Source: an uncultured Spirochaetaceae bacterium
GTDB lineage: Bacteria; Spirochaetota; Spirochaetia; Treponematales; Treponemataceae
Direction: 5' to 3'
DNA: 46,717 bases
Assembly (NCBI GenBank): GCA_902799965.1
Contig: CADCCO010000006.1
Span: 1-46,717 of the forward strand
How positions within the stretch are numbered: the first letter of the stretch is position 1; each line of letters starts with the position of its first letter. Of the stretch, positions 32,293 to 42,780 are shown piece after piece. The position numbers were made by a program, and so were the translations under genes. Under the pieces are notes generated by a model. It saw only the letters and a program-made list of their open reading frames with translations, ran no database searches and was not told where the DNA came from.

Positions 32293-32708
32293 TGGGCCAG
32301 TACCGACTTTTAAAATTGGGCGAGCAAATCAGGGGCGAAATCGCCAACATGATTTTGCGCGCGCAAATAAAAGACCCCCGCGTCTCTAACTTTTTGACGA
32401 TCAACCGCGTTGAAGTGGCCAAGGATTTGGCGCACGCAAAAGTTTACGTTTCCACCTTTATGTCGGAGTCGGAACTTAATCGCGGCGTTGAAGGCTTGAC
32501 CAGCGCGGCGGGCTTTATCCAGTCCAGCATCGCCAAAAAGCTTACGATACGCCAATTCCCCCATCTGCATTTTGTGGCCGACACGTCAATCCGCGACGGC
32601 TACGAAATGGCCAAGAAGCTTGAGGACTTGGTGAAGAGCGACGCTGAAAAATCCGCCGCCGCGTCCAACAACGCGGAGGGCGAAGAAGGCGACCCCTGTA
32701 ATGCCTAA
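32292..32708 (+). CDS. rbfA: Ribosome-binding factor A
   Basis: RbfA binds the 30S subunit during late assembly and cold adaptation. The 138-residue product has the KH-like family text: LLKLGEQIRGEIANMIL in parts, DPRVSNFLTINRVEVAKDL in parts, AKVYVSTFM, and LRIRQFPHLHF-type LTIRQFPHLHFVAD in parts. ATG 32292 overlaps the infB stop by 1 nt and the 3' end overlaps truB by 8 nt. An acidic tail after about residue 112 is longer than in E. coli. The order infB-rbfA-truB-ribF-rpsO is the classical one. Confidence 0.94.
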   Translation: MGQYRLLKLGEQIRGEIANMILRAQIKDPRVSNFLTINRVEVAKDLAHAKVYVSTFMSESELNRGVEGLTSAAGFIQSSIAKKLTIRQFPHLHFVADTSIRDGYEMAKKLEDLVKSDAEKSAAASNNAEGEEGDPCNA

Positions 32709-33648
32709 TCCCAGCGGCATAATCCTTTACGACAAAAAGCCCGGAATCACAAGTTTTTCCGCGCTTGGAAAAATAAAGAAAGTTTTGGGCACAAAAAAAG
32801 TCGGCCACACGGGAACGCTGGACTTGTTCGCGCAAGGCCTTTTGGTCGTCTGCGTCGGAAGCCTTACCCGCTTGGCCGGACTCATAACCGCCTTTGACAA
32901 AGAATACGAGGCCAAAATAATTTTTGGCGAACAAACGGACACGCTTGACCCCACAGGCCAAGTCGTCAAAACCGCGCCTCTTCCCGCTTTGGGCGCGCTT
33001 AAAGAATCCCTAAAAAAATTCACAGGAAAGATTATGCAGCGGCCGCCGGAATTTTCCGCGATAAAAATCGACGGAAAGCGCGCGAGCGACTTGACGCGCG
33101 CCGGAAAGACCGCCGAAATTCCCGCGCGGCCAATCACTGTTTTTGAGGCCGAGCTTTTGGACGCGGAACTTGAGGCGGCCGCCTCCACCGATTATGGGCT
33201 TGCCAACGATGCCGCGCTTGTCAAATCCGCGCGCGTCCGCTTTTTGGTCAGCAAGGGAACTTACATACGGAGCCTCGCGCGCGACATCGGCCAAGACTGC
33301 CAGTCCGCCGGCCGCCTTGAAACGCTTAAGCGAACGCGCGTCGGAAACTTTCTCTTAAAAGACGCGGCGGACGAGGACACAATCTCCGTTTCTTCCTTGC
33401 GCCCGATGGACACGGAAACCGCGCGGCTTTGCGGAATGAAAAGCGCCTTTTTGAAGGCCGGCGCGGAAAACGATTTTTACAACGGCCGCCCCCTGCGCGC
33501 GAATCTTTTTTCCTCGCCGCTGGACGAAGGAACAAGCGCGGTCTTTGGCGCGGACGGGCTTTTTATGGGCGCGGTGACAAAATCTGGCGGCCGCGCGCGC
33601 TACGAGTATGTCGTTCCAAAAGAGGCGCCTTCGGGGGCGGCCAAATGA
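32701..33648 (+). CDS. truB: tRNA pseudouridine-55 synthase TruB
   Basis: TruB makes pseudouridine 55 in the T loop of tRNAs. The 315-residue protein begins GIILYDKKPGITSF, contains the active-site segment VGHTGTLDLFAQGLL near 38-52 with the catalytic Asp, and continues KEYEAKIIFGEQTDTLDPTG in parts. It has the KGTYIRSLARDIG segment typical of the family. The C-terminal third is divergent. It overlaps rbfA and ribF by a few bases. Confidence 0.94.
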   Translation: MPNPSGIILYDKKPGITSFSALGKIKKVLGTKKVGHTGTLDLFAQGLLVVCVGSLTRLAGLITAFDKEYEAKIIFGEQTDTLDPTGQVVKTAPLPALGALKESLKKFTGKIMQRPPEFSAIKIDGKRASDLTRAGKTAEIPARPITVFEAELLDAELEAAASTDYGLANDAALVKSARVRFLVSKGTYIRSLARDIGQDCQSAGRLETLKRTRVGNFLLKDAADEDTISVSSLRPMDTETARLCGMKSAFLKAGAENDFYNGRPLRANLFSSPLDEGTSAVFGADGLFMGAVTKSGGRARYEYVVPKEAPSGAAK

Positions 33649-34511
33649 AAGTTTATTCTTGGGAAGACGTTCAAAGCGGGGCGATGACGGGCGCGAAATC
33701 AGCTGTTACAATCGGCGGCTTTGACGGCTGCCATTTGGGCCACCAAGCGCTTTTTGACGCTGTGTTTGAGTGGAAAGAAAAGCGCGCGGCCGCCTCTAAC
33801 GATTTAGGCCTTGCGAAAAATCGGGCCGCCCCCGATTTTTTGGCTTGCGACCGATTGCTGGCCGGCGCGGCGACGTTCAAACGCTCTCCGGGCGCGCTAA
33901 AAAATTCAGGCTATCCCGGCGACGTTTTGACAGAAAGAATGAAGCTGGAATTTTTGGAAAAAAGAGGCTTTGATTTTTGCGTGATGATTGACTTTTCTGA
34001 AGATTTCAGTAAAATAAAGGGAAGGGATTTTCTCGACCAATTGAGAAAATTTTGCTCTGCGCAATTTTTGGCGGCAGGCTCCGATTTCCGCTGCGGGCAT
34101 AATTCAGACACCGGCGTCGCCGAATTGTCGGATTACGCGACCCAAAACGGTTTGGAACTGAAAGTCTTGGACGACGTTCTTCTTGACGGAAGGCGGGTAA
34201 GTTCAAGCTTGATTCGCGGCGCGGTCCTAGAAGGCGACTTTGCTTTGGCAAAAAAGCTTTTGGGCTTTCCGTACCGCATTGATTGTCTTCCATTCACATG
34301 GAAGGCTAGTTCGTCGGGTTCATGTCTGTCAATGATTGCGAACGAAAGGACGACGCAAGTTTTTCCAAAAGCCGGTCGGCATCCGGTTTGCGTTGTTTCT
34401 GACGGCGAAAAAAGTTCAGCCTTTTTTTGCGCGGAAGGCCAATTCCTTCGCCTGGAATTTCCGCTTGGGCAAAAAGTTTCTTCAATACAAGAGATTGAAT
34501 TCCAAAGCTAG
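33645..34511 (+). CDS. ribF: RibF-type FAD synthetase with decayed riboflavin-kinase region
   Basis: The family enzyme makes FMN and FAD. The N-terminal nucleotidyltransferase half is recognisable in this 288-residue protein: VTIGGFDGCHLGHQALF near 23-39 with the GxFDGxHxGH motif, ERMKLEFLEKRGFDFCVMIDFSEDF in parts, and GSDFRCGHNSDTG near 145 followed by RRVSSSLIRGAV. The C-terminal 80 residues stand where riboflavin kinase should be, but I cannot see its conserved GFPTAN-type motif or metal-binding loop; the text reads LLGFPYRIDCLPF and then diverges. It may keep only FMN adenylyltransferase activity. ATG 33645 overlaps the truB stop in ATGA. Confidence 0.82.
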   Translation: MKVYSWEDVQSGAMTGAKSAVTIGGFDGCHLGHQALFDAVFEWKEKRAAASNDLGLAKNRAAPDFLACDRLLAGAATFKRSPGALKNSGYPGDVLTERMKLEFLEKRGFDFCVMIDFSEDFSKIKGRDFLDQLRKFCSAQFLAAGSDFRCGHNSDTGVAELSDYATQNGLELKVLDDVLLDGRRVSSSLIRGAVLEGDFALAKKLLGFPYRIDCLPFTWKASSSGSCLSMIANERTTQVFPKAGRHPVCVVSDGEKSSAFFCAEGQFLRLEFPLGQKVSSIQEIEFQS

Positions 34512-34556
34512 GGCGGCTTAGCCGTTCAACAGAAAACTATTTTTTAGGAGAAAAAT

Positions 34557-34826
34557 ATGGCACTTTCAAAGGAATTGTCGCGCTCAATCGTAAGCAAATT
34601 CGGCGCGAACGAAAACGACACAGGAAACACTAAGGTTCAAATCGCGCTCTTGACAAAGCGCATCGAGCAGCTCACAGAGCACTCAAACCGCTTTCCCAAA
34701 GACACCAGCGCCAAGCGCGGAATGATGAAGGCTGTCGGCCAGCGCAAGCGCTTCCTCAAGTACTTGATGAGAAAGGACTTGGAAGGCTACCGCGCCCTTA
34801 TCAAAGAGCTCGGCCTCCGCAAGTAA
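34557..34826 (+). CDS. rpsO: Ribosomal protein S15
   Basis: The 89-residue protein is standard-length uS15, a primary binder of the 16S central domain. It shows the conserved DTGNTKVQIALLTKRIEQLTEH (in parts), KDTSAKRGM, and the C-terminal KRFLKYLMRKDLEGYRALIKELGLRK in parts. TTTAGGAGAAAAAT gives a strong ribosome site. A short CGGC-TTA-GCCG hairpin lies in the 45-nt gap after ribF. S15 often represses its own mRNA in bacteria; I did not identify its operator. Confidence 0.97.
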   Translation: MALSKELSRSIVSKFGANENDTGNTKVQIALLTKRIEQLTEHSNRFPKDTSAKRGMMKAVGQRKRFLKYLMRKDLEGYRALIKELGLRK

Positions 34827-34840
34827 ATTTGTTTTAAATA

Positions 34841-34863
34841 TGGCGGCGTTTTTGGCGCCGCCA
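34841..34863 (+). promoter_or_regulatory. Hairpin in the rpsO-pnp intergenic region
   Basis: A perfect 8-bp GC-rich stem (34841-34848 with 34856-34863) with a 7-nt loop lies just after the rpsO stop. There is no T-run after it, so it is not an intrinsic terminator. In E. coli the equivalent gap has an RNase III-cleaved hairpin used in pnp autoregulation; this one is a positional analogue but shorter. Confidence 0.55.
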
Positions 34864-34915
34864 ACAGTTGACCGTATCCTGTGATTGCGGAAAAGAAGAT
34901 AAAGAGGAAAAAGAA

Positions 34916-37015
34916 TTGTCAGTAGAAAGAGTAACTTACAAAATCGGCGACGAGGAATTGATTCTTGAAACCGGAAAAATCGGAAAGCAGGCCAACGGCT
35001 GCGTTTACGCGCAGTTCGCGGGAACGGCTGTAATCGCCACAGTCTGCGCTTCAAGCAATGTTGTCGAAGGAATGGACTACGTTCCCGTCACCGTTGAATA
35101 CAACGAAAAATTCTACGCCGCCGGAAAAATTCCCGGAGGCTTCGTAAAGCGCGAAGGCCGCCCCAAGGACAAGGAAATCTTGGTAAGCCGCCTCATCGAC
35201 CGCCCGATGCGTCCGCTTTTTGAAATGTCTTTCGGACGCGAAATCCAAATCGTTCCGACTTGCGTCAGCGCCGACGGCGTTCACACGCCCGACATTTTGG
35301 CGGTAATCGCCTCAAGCGCGGCTGTTTCAATTTCGGACATTCCCTTCCACGGACCTGTGGCAGCCTGCCGCGTGGGCTACCTTGACGGAAAGTACGTAAT
35401 CAACCCGACGTTCCAAGAGCAGGAAAAGGCGGAGCTTGAAATCGTAGTAGCCGGAACAAAAGACGGCTTTACTATGGTAGAAGGCGGCGCCAACGAAGCC
35501 AGCGAAGAAGTGATGCTCGGCGCCTTGAACGAGGCGCAAAAGTTCATCACGGCGATGTGCTTGCTGCAAGAGGAATTGGTCAAGAAGGCCGGAAAGGAAA
35601 AGCTTCCGCTCGCGCCTCTCAACGTGACTCTTGCCAATGCCGCCGAAATCGAAGCCAAGGCCACTCCGCTTGTAAAGGAAGCCTGCTTCCGCGCCGGAAA
35701 GATGGCCCGCGGCGCCGCTGTAAAGGAAGTCAAGGCCAAGGTCGCCGCCGAATACGCCGAGCAGCTTGCCGACGAAACACAGAAAAAGCTTTTTGACGCT
35801 TTGTTCGACGACATTCAGTACAAGCTTTTGAGAAAGTCAATTTTGGACGACGGCGTTCGCATCGACGGAAGAAAGTGCGACGAAATCCGCCCGATCACTT
35901 GCGAAGTGAACGTGTTGCCGCGTCCGCACGGAAGCGCCTTGTTCACCCGCGGCGAAACCCAGTCTTTGGCCGTGACCACTTTGGGAACATTGCAGGACGA
36001 GCAGTCTTACGACGACATCGACGGAGAGAGAAGCGAGCACTTTATCTTGCACTACAACTTCCCGCCGTATTCAGTCGGCGAGACAGGAAAGCTCACGACC
36101 GGCCGCCGCGAAATCGGCCACGGAAACCTTGCCCGCCGCTCTTTGGCGCCGATGGTTCCCAGCCGCGAAGAATTCCCGTACACTGTTCGCGTCGTTTCCG
36201 AGATTCTTGAGTCAAACGGCTCGTCATCGCAGGCTTCTACTTGCGGCGGCTGTTTGTCAATGCTCGCGGCCGGCGTTCCTCTTAAGAAGATGGTTGCCGG
36301 CATCGCGATGGGCTTGATCACCGAAGGCGACCACTACGAAAAGTACAAGATTTTGTCAGACATCTTGGGAGAAGAAGACCACCTTGGCGACATGGACTTT
36401 AAGGTCGCCGGAACCAAGGACGGAATCACGGGCTTCCAGATGGACATCAAGATTCCTGGCGTTACGACAGAAATCATGAAAAAAGCCTTGGAGCAGGCTC
36501 GCGTTGGCCGCTTGCACATTCTTTCGATTATGGAAAAGTGCATCGACAAGCCGCAGCCGCTTTCTCCCTACGCGCCCAAAATCCTTACGACAAAGATTCC
36601 GATTGACAGAATCGGCGCTCTCATCGGACCCGGCGGAAAGAACATCAAGGCTCTTTGCGCCCAGTACGATGTTACGATCAACACTGACGAAGACGGAACG
36701 GTCACGATTTACGGAAAGACCGGCATGGCCGCCGAAGAAGCCGCCAAAGCCGTCAAGGGAATCGCCGAAGATCCGGAGCCCGGCACGATTTATCAGGGAA
36801 CCGTCAAGAGCATAAAGGACTTTGGCGCCTTCATCGAAATTCTTCCCGGAAAAGAAGGCCTTTGCCACATTTCAAAGCTTTCTCACGGAAGAGTGGAGAA
36901 GGTCACAGACGTTCTTAAGGAAGGACAGGTTATCCCTGTCAAGCTTTTGGAAGTCGACCAGAGAGGCCGCTTGCAGCTTTCTTACATCGACGCTTTGGAC
37001 GAGCAAAAGAAGTAA
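34916..37015 (+). CDS. pnp: Polyribonucleotide nucleotidyltransferase (PNPase)
   Basis: PNPase degrades RNA 3' to 5' with phosphate and can add tails; it is a degradosome core enzyme. The 699-residue protein has two RNase PH domains separated by an alpha-helical domain. The second includes [20 protein letters not shown] in parts and [16 protein letters not shown] domain ([16 protein letters not shown] near 573) and an S1 domain ([21 protein letters not shown] in parts, near 625-690) follow. The start is taken as TTG 34916, which begins the family sequence [10 protein letters not shown] and follows AGAGGAAAAAG; an upstream TTG at 34868 would add 16 Cys/Lys/Glu-rich residues. The TTG start and the hairpin upstream suggest tuned translation. 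Confidence 0.96.
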   Translation: MSVERVTYKIGDEELILETGKIGKQANGCVYAQFAGTAVIATVCASSNVVEGMDYVPVTVEYNEKFYAAGKIPGGFVKREGRPKDKEILVSRLIDRPMRPLFEMSFGREIQIVPTCVSADGVHTPDILAVIASSAAVSISDIPFHGPVAACRVGYLDGKYVINPTFQEQEKAELEIVVAGTKDGFTMVEGGANEASEEVMLGALNEAQKFITAMCLLQEELVKKAGKEKLPLAPLNVTLANAAEIEAKATPLVKEACFRAGKMARGAAVKEVKAKVAAEYAEQLADETQKKLFDALFDDIQYKLLRKSILDDGVRIDGRKCDEIRPITCEVNVLPRPHGSALFTRGETQSLAVTTLGTLQDEQSYDDIDGERSEHFILHYNFPPYSVGETGKLTTGRREIGHGNLARRSLAPMVPSREEFPYTVRVVSEILESNGSSSQASTCGGCLSMLAAGVPLKKMVAGIAMGLITEGDHYEKYKILSDILGEEDHLGDMDFKVAGTKDGITGFQMDIKIPGVTTEIMKKALEQARVGRLHILSIMEKCIDKPQPLSPYAPKILTTKIPIDRIGALIGPGGKNIKALCAQYDVTINTDEDGTVTIYGKTGMAAEEAAKAVKGIAEDPEPGTIYQGTVKSIKDFGAFIEILPGKEGLCHISKLSHGRVEKVTDVLKEGQVIPVKLLEVDQRGRLQLSYIDALDEQKK

Positions 37016-37017
37016 CT

Positions 37018-37458
37018 ATGAGCGAAGTTTCAATCAAGGTTAAGGCTCTGGAAGGAGCCGCGATTCCCGAATACAAGACCGCGGGCGCGGCGGGCGCGGA
37101 CGTTTGCGCGCTTGTGGAAAGCCCCGTAGTCTTGAATCCCGGCGAGCGCGCCTTGATTGGAACCGGCCTATTTTTCGCCATTCCCGACGGCTACGAAATT
37201 CAAGTTCGCCCGCGGTCGGGTTTGGCCGCCAAGAACGGCGTAACGGTATTGAACACGCCGGGAACGATTGACAGCGATTATCGCGGCGAGCTTAAGGTAA
37301 TTCTTATAAATCACGGCAAGGAGCCGTTCACCGTTAATTCCGGCGACAGAATCGCGCAGATAGTCGCCGCTCCCGTCACCCGCGCGCTCTTTAGCCCGGC
37401 GGCCGAGTTGGACGAAACCGAGCGCGGTTCCGGCGGCTTTGGTTCCACGGGAAATTGA
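37018..37458 (+). CDS. dut: dUTP diphosphatase
   Basis: Dut hydrolyses dUTP to dUMP and so keeps uracil out of DNA. The 146-residue trimeric-type enzyme shows all five motifs: AGAAGADV near 22-29, [11 protein letters not shown] near 64-74, [13 protein letters not shown] near 80-92 with the catalytic Asp, GDRIAQIV near 108-115, and [10 protein letters not shown] at the C terminus. It begins 2 nt after pnp. The stop overlaps the next ATG in TGATG. Confidence 0.96.
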   Translation: MSEVSIKVKALEGAAIPEYKTAGAAGADVCALVESPVVLNPGERALIGTGLFFAIPDGYEIQVRPRSGLAAKNGVTVLNTPGTIDSDYRGELKVILINHGKEPFTVNSGDRIAQIVAAPVTRALFSPAAELDETERGSGGFGSTGN

Positions 37459-38759
37459 TGGACTTTCAGGAAATAGCGCTTGAAACGTATGAGCGGGCTA
37501 AAAAAAAATGCCTGGCCTTGCTCCAAGCCTTCTTAAAAAAAATCCTAAAATACAAAAAAGTCAGGACAGCCTTTGAATTCGCGCTTGAAAAATGGGCGCT
37601 GGCAAAGCGAAAGTACGTAAAGCTGCAATTCAAGCGGCGCAACTGGCGCGAAAAAAAGCTTTTGCGCTACATCGTCAAACAGTTGGCGGCGTACTTTCTT
37701 GTAATGTACTTGTTTTTCTTTTTGATATTCTTTGTGAACCAAATCATGCTTTTTATGAAGCAGCTTTTGGGAAAGCACATTCCGCTGGGCGACGCGATGA
37801 AGCTTATGTTTTATTCGCTGCCCTTCGTTCTGGCGCAGTCCGCGCCCTTTGCCACGCTTACGGGCTTTTTAATGTGCCTGGGACGAATGAACACCGACAA
37901 CGAGATTTTGATTTTCAAGGCTTCGGGCTATCATCTGGGCCGCCTTTTGCTGAAGCCGATTTTGGTAATGGGCCTTTTGATTTCGATATTCTCTTTTTTT
38001 ATGAACGACTATCTTTTGCCGCTGGGAACGTCAAAGACGCGCGACCAGCTTAGAAAGAGCATTTCTAAAAATCCCGCGATGGAAATAGAGGCGCGCGCCG
38101 TAAAACGAATGAACAACACGACCGTTGTTTTTGGCGACGTGAAGGAAAAAGACGTGAGCGACCTTTTGCTCTTTGACCTTGACGATTCGGGAAACCAGCG
38201 CGTCATCGCGGCCGGCGCTACCCACGTGGATTCCGGCGAATACAAGGGCGTGAGCATGAGGTTCGAGATGAACGACGCGACCGTCATCGTCCTTGACAAA
38301 AAAAAGATGACGGACTTTGATCTTTTGAAGTCAAAGGTGATGTCGCTTCACCTTTTTGAAAGCACTGTCTTTGCCTTTGAGCGCCGCGTCTCTCCTTCGG
38401 AATTGACCAGCCACGACTTGGGCGTTAAAATAAGGGAAATGAAAAAGAATCCCAACACGATTCAGCGCGAGCTTAACATGAACGTTTTGGAATACAACAA
38501 AAAATTCTCGCTTCCCTTCGGCTCCTTTTTCTTCGCCTTTTTGGCGATGCCGCTCGCTCTCTTGTTCGGCAAAGTGAACGGCCAGACGATTGGCCTTGTC
38601 GTCGGCATTTTCATTTCGTTCTTGTATTGGGCGATGATGACCGTTGGAATTCAGCTGGGCTACAGGAACGGCTTCAACGGCTTTATTTTGATGTGGCTTC
38701 CAAACACTGTCGTGCTTTTGGCGGCCTTGGCATTTTACTTTTTCGCGCGCAAAAAATGA
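37458..38759 (+). CDS. lptF: LptF/LptG-family (YjgP/YjgQ) permease with basic N-terminal extension
   Basis: LptF and LptG form the inner-membrane part of the ABC exporter that extracts lipopolysaccharide for transport to the outer membrane. This 433-residue protein has the family layout: membrane helices near 75-97, 110-130 and 155-175, a periplasmic beta-rich domain (about 190-320), then three more helices near the end. Before the first helix it carries about 70 extra residues rich in Lys, Arg and aromatic residues (KKILKYKKVRTAFEFALEKW in parts), predicted cytoplasmic and helical. Such an extension is not usual in the family. Treponemes are generally thought to lack classical LPS, so the substrate may be another lipid or glycolipid. 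It is followed by a paralogue with ATGA overlap. Confidence 0.82.
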   Translation: MDFQEIALETYERAKKKCLALLQAFLKKILKYKKVRTAFEFALEKWALAKRKYVKLQFKRRNWREKKLLRYIVKQLAAYFLVMYLFFFLIFFVNQIMLFMKQLLGKHIPLGDAMKLMFYSLPFVLAQSAPFATLTGFLMCLGRMNTDNEILIFKASGYHLGRLLLKPILVMGLLISIFSFFMNDYLLPLGTSKTRDQLRKSISKNPAMEIEARAVKRMNNTTVVFGDVKEKDVSDLLLFDLDDSGNQRVIAAGATHVDSGEYKGVSMRFEMNDATVIVLDKKKMTDFDLLKSKVMSLHLFESTVFAFERRVSPSELTSHDLGVKIREMKKNPNTIQRELNMNVLEYNKKFSLPFGSFFFAFLAMPLALLFGKVNGQTIGLVVGIFISFLYWAMMTVGIQLGYRNGFNGFILMWLPNTVVLLAALAFYFFARKK

Positions 38760-39832
38760 AGCTGGTTTTTTACATTTACAGGCTTTTTCTTCCGCTTTTT
38801 ATCGGCTCGATGATAACGTTCGCCTTTATTTTGGAGCTGGTGGACTTGATGATGAACATTTGGAAGTACATCTTCAATTTTGTTCCGCCCTCTGTCGTGG
38901 GAACTATAATGCTGAATTTTTTGCCAAAGACTTTCACTTGGGCCGTTCCCTTGAGCGTTTTGTTCGCTTCCTGCTTTATGCTAAGCTCGCTTTATTCAAA
39001 GAACGAATTGACGGCGCTTTTCGCTTCGGGCGTTTCTCTTATCCGCTGGTCGATGCCGCTGATTGTCTTTGCCGCCGCGCTTTCCGTGGGCCTTTTTGTC
39101 TTTCAAGACAAAGTGGTTGTCAAGTCCAGTCTAAAATACGACGAGCTTAAGACAAAGGCCCTTCGCCAGCAAAAGAACCAAAGCAACGACCACATTGTCA
39201 TCATTAGCGAAGACGGAAAGCGCGTCTACAAGGCCGAATACTACGACGACGAAATGCGCCGCATCCACGAGCTTTACGTCGTTGACCGGAACGAAAAGCA
39301 TGAGCTTGTGTCCATAATCTACGCGCCGGAAGCCGCTTGGAACGAAGGCGACGGACATTGGTTCACGATTTCGGGCGTTGAGTACACTTACGAAAACGGC
39401 GAGCTAAAAAGCGGCACGGTCAATTCAGTCTCGGAGCTGGAGCTTACAGAGCCGCCCGAAACTTTTAGGAACAATACGATTTCGGTCGAGTCGGCCACCG
39501 TCGCCGAAAGCAAGGTTTACATCAGGCACTTGCAAAAGGCCGGCCTGCCGTTCGCCGAGGCGCTGAGCCAGTACTACAACAAGTTTTCGTTTCCCTTTGT
39601 CGTTCTGATCGTGGCCTTTTTGTCGATAGGAATTTCGGGCAAAAGCCAGCGGAACGTTTTTGTCATAAGCCTTACGCTGTCGCTGGGAATGGCGGTCTTG
39701 TTCTACGTGACGCAAATGATTACAATGTTGATGGCCAAGTTCGGAATGCTTCCCCCGTTGGTGGGCGCGTGGGCTCCGGTCGTAATATTCATTATTATCA
39801 GCGTCGTGTTGCTGAAGTACTCGCACACGTAA
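38756..39832 (+). CDS. lptG: Second LptF/LptG-family permease
   Basis: This 358-residue paralogue starts directly at a membrane helix (FYIYRLFLPLFIGSMITFAF in parts) and has the standard length and six-helix layout with a central periplasmic domain (about 120-265). Typical family segments are FTWAVPLSVLFASC, SSLYSKNELTALFASGVSL in parts, and LPFAEALSQYYNKFSFPFVVL in parts. It presumably forms a heterodimer with the preceding protein and needs an LptB ATPase encoded elsewhere. The F and G assignments are by gene order only. ATG 38756 overlaps the previous stop; a longer upstream reading frame is discarded. Confidence 0.85.
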   Translation: MKLVFYIYRLFLPLFIGSMITFAFILELVDLMMNIWKYIFNFVPPSVVGTIMLNFLPKTFTWAVPLSVLFASCFMLSSLYSKNELTALFASGVSLIRWSMPLIVFAAALSVGLFVFQDKVVVKSSLKYDELKTKALRQQKNQSNDHIVIISEDGKRVYKAEYYDDEMRRIHELYVVDRNEKHELVSIIYAPEAAWNEGDGHWFTISGVEYTYENGELKSGTVNSVSELELTEPPETFRNNTISVESATVAESKVYIRHLQKAGLPFAEALSQYYNKFSFPFVVLIVAFLSIGISGKSQRNVFVISLTLSLGMAVLFYVTQMITMLMAKFGMLPPLVGAWAPVVIFIIISVVLLKYSHT

Positions 39833-39841
39833 TTTTTTTGA

Positions 39842-40990
<1,149 letters not shown>

Positions 40991-40994
40991 AACG

Positions 40995-42752
40995 ATGAAG
41001 GTTTTTGCTTTTTTTGCGATTGCGCTTTTGTTCCTCTTTAATCCGATTTTTGCGGAAGAGCTTTCCGGCGGGCAGACTGTCGGCGACAGCGAAAGCCGGA
41101 ACGTCTTGCAAACGGCGGGCCAAAAGTTTTTGGGCGGCGGCGCGATTGAAGAGCCGGAAGGCGAGGGCAATGAAAGCGCGGACAGCGCGCAAGAGGCCGC
41201 CGGCAAAAAAAGCGCGGACGAAAGTTCCGCCGGCCAAATTGCCGAGCCCGCCGCTAAAAAACCGCAAGAAATAGTCGTTGACAACCCGGACGACCTAAAG
41301 CCGCAAAAAGGCGCGGACGAAAAAAACTCGGACGAAAAACCCAAAATCCAGCTGGCCGGCGTTAGCGAAGTTCCGCCCGCAAAAAGGCCCAAAAAGCCCG
41401 ACGCGCAAAAGGCCGCCGAAGCCGCCAAAAAAGACGACAAGGACAGCGAGCAAAAAACGCGCGACACGATAAAATACGGAATCGAGCCGGAACTGGCCGA
41501 CTTGGTCAAAATGCTTATAGAGAACGACGACCCGCGCTATTCAGACGAGCTTTACGACTTGTTCCAAGAAACAAAAAGCCCGGTCGTTCGCGAAAAGATT
41601 TTGGAATACTTCACCAAGTTTGAGGACCCTTGCTTGGAGGACTACGCCGTAAGCCTTTTGAATGACCCCTACGAAGAGCGCTCTTCGACGGTGGAGCAGG
41701 CCTTTAAATACATTTCGGCGCTAAAAACCAAGGCGGCCATCCCCGCCGTCGTGACGCTTTTGGAAAGCGAAAACGAAAGCTACTTTACGCCGGCCTTGAG
41801 CGCCCTTGGCGACTTGGGCGGCGAAGACGAAGCCGAATACTTGGTGGAATTCCTTGACCGCTCTGACTTGAGCGCCGCCCAGCGCCAGGCCTTGATGAAA
41901 GTCTTGGGAAAAATCAACGCCTCTCAAACTTGGGACGCGCTTGTTGAAATCGCCAAGGACGACGGCGAAAACATTTTCGTTCGGGCCTATGCCGCCGAAG
42001 CGATTGGCGCGATGAAAAAGCCGGAATCGGTCGAGGTCTTGGAAAAACTGTACGAAGAAACCGACCCGACCTTGCGCTGCTACGCGGTTAAGGGCTTGGC
42101 TTACTTTGAAACGAAAGAGGCGGCGAGCGTTGTCATTCAGGCAATCAAGGACAGCCAATACAAGGTTCGCCTTGACGCGATTGACGCGGCTTCAAAGATG
42201 AAATTGAAGGAGTCCGTTCCATACATCATTCATCGCGCGAAAAGCGACCCTGAGGCCGCCGTAAAAAAGAAGGCTTACGAAAAGCTCGCCGCCTTTTCCG
42301 ACTCTGACGCGGACAAATTTTTGGTCGGCCAAATCGAAGACAAAAAGGCGAGCGACAACGTAAAGCGGCAGACGGCGGAAGCGCTTTTGAAATACGGAAA
42401 GGCCGGCCGCTCTCAAATAGGAAAGTGGGCGGAAACTTTGGCCTCCGACAACACCAAGCGCGCCTTTAGAAAGGAAGTGGCCAAGCTTTTGGCGAAATAT
42501 CCCGACTCCGCCTTTAGCGGCGCCTGCTCGGCGTTTTTGGCCGCGTCCGACAAGGAAACAAAATTGTCCGGCCTTGACATTTACGCGACCGGAAAATACT
42601 CTTCTTGCGAAAGCGCCGTCCGCGCTCTTGCGAACGACAAAAAAATCGAGAATTCCGTCCGCCAAAAGGCGATGAAAATCCTGGGCATTGAAGAGGAAAA
42701 GGACGAAAAAAAGCCCGAGTCTAAGCCTGAAATCAAGCCCGCCGCAAAATAG
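40995..42752 (+). CDS. Exported HEAT-repeat protein
   Basis: The 585-residue product has a signal peptide (MKVFAFFAIALLFLFNPIFA) and a charged, low-complexity Lys/Ala/Asp/Glu-rich stretch (about 25-155). It then has a long array of HEAT/PBS-lyase-type repeats (about 165-560), for example AKTWDALVEIAKDDGENIFVRAYAAEAIGAM in parts and LRCYAVKGLAYF. The C terminus is again Lys/Glu/Pro-rich. HEAT arrays are protein-binding scaffolds, and this one should be periplasmic. GAGGT lies 11 nt before ATG 40995, just inside the tgt end. It is the last gene of the superoperon. The partner is unknown. Confidence 0.8.
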   Translation: MKVFAFFAIALLFLFNPIFAEELSGGQTVGDSESRNVLQTAGQKFLGGGAIEEPEGEGNESADSAQEAAGKKSADESSAGQIAEPAAKKPQEIVVDNPDDLKPQKGADEKNSDEKPKIQLAGVSEVPPAKRPKKPDAQKAAEAAKKDDKDSEQKTRDTIKYGIEPELADLVKMLIENDDPRYSDELYDLFQETKSPVVREKILEYFTKFEDPCLEDYAVSLLNDPYEERSSTVEQAFKYISALKTKAAIPAVVTLLESENESYFTPALSALGDLGGEDEAEYLVEFLDRSDLSAAQRQALMKVLGKINASQTWDALVEIAKDDGENIFVRAYAAEAIGAMKKPESVEVLEKLYEETDPTLRCYAVKGLAYFETKEAASVVIQAIKDSQYKVRLDAIDAASKMKLKESVPYIIHRAKSDPEAAVKKKAYEKLAAFSDSDADKFLVGQIEDKKASDNVKRQTAEALLKYGKAGRSQIGKWAETLASDNTKRAFRKEVAKLLAKYPDSAFSGACSAFLAASDKETKLSGLDIYATGKYSSCESAVRALANDKKIENSVRQKAMKILGIEEEKDEKKPESKPEIKPAAK

Positions 42753-42770
42753 GCCGGCACTTTTCGGCCT
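42751..42770 (+). terminator. Weak hairpin at the convergent end of the superoperon
   Basis: A 6-bp stem (42751-42756 with 42765-42770) begins at the stop codon of the HEAT gene and has a TTTT in its 8-nt loop but no clean T-run after it. It is the only terminator-like structure in the 28-bp gap before the convergent helicase gene. Confidence 0.3.
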
Positions 42771-42780
42771 TGCGTTCGTT

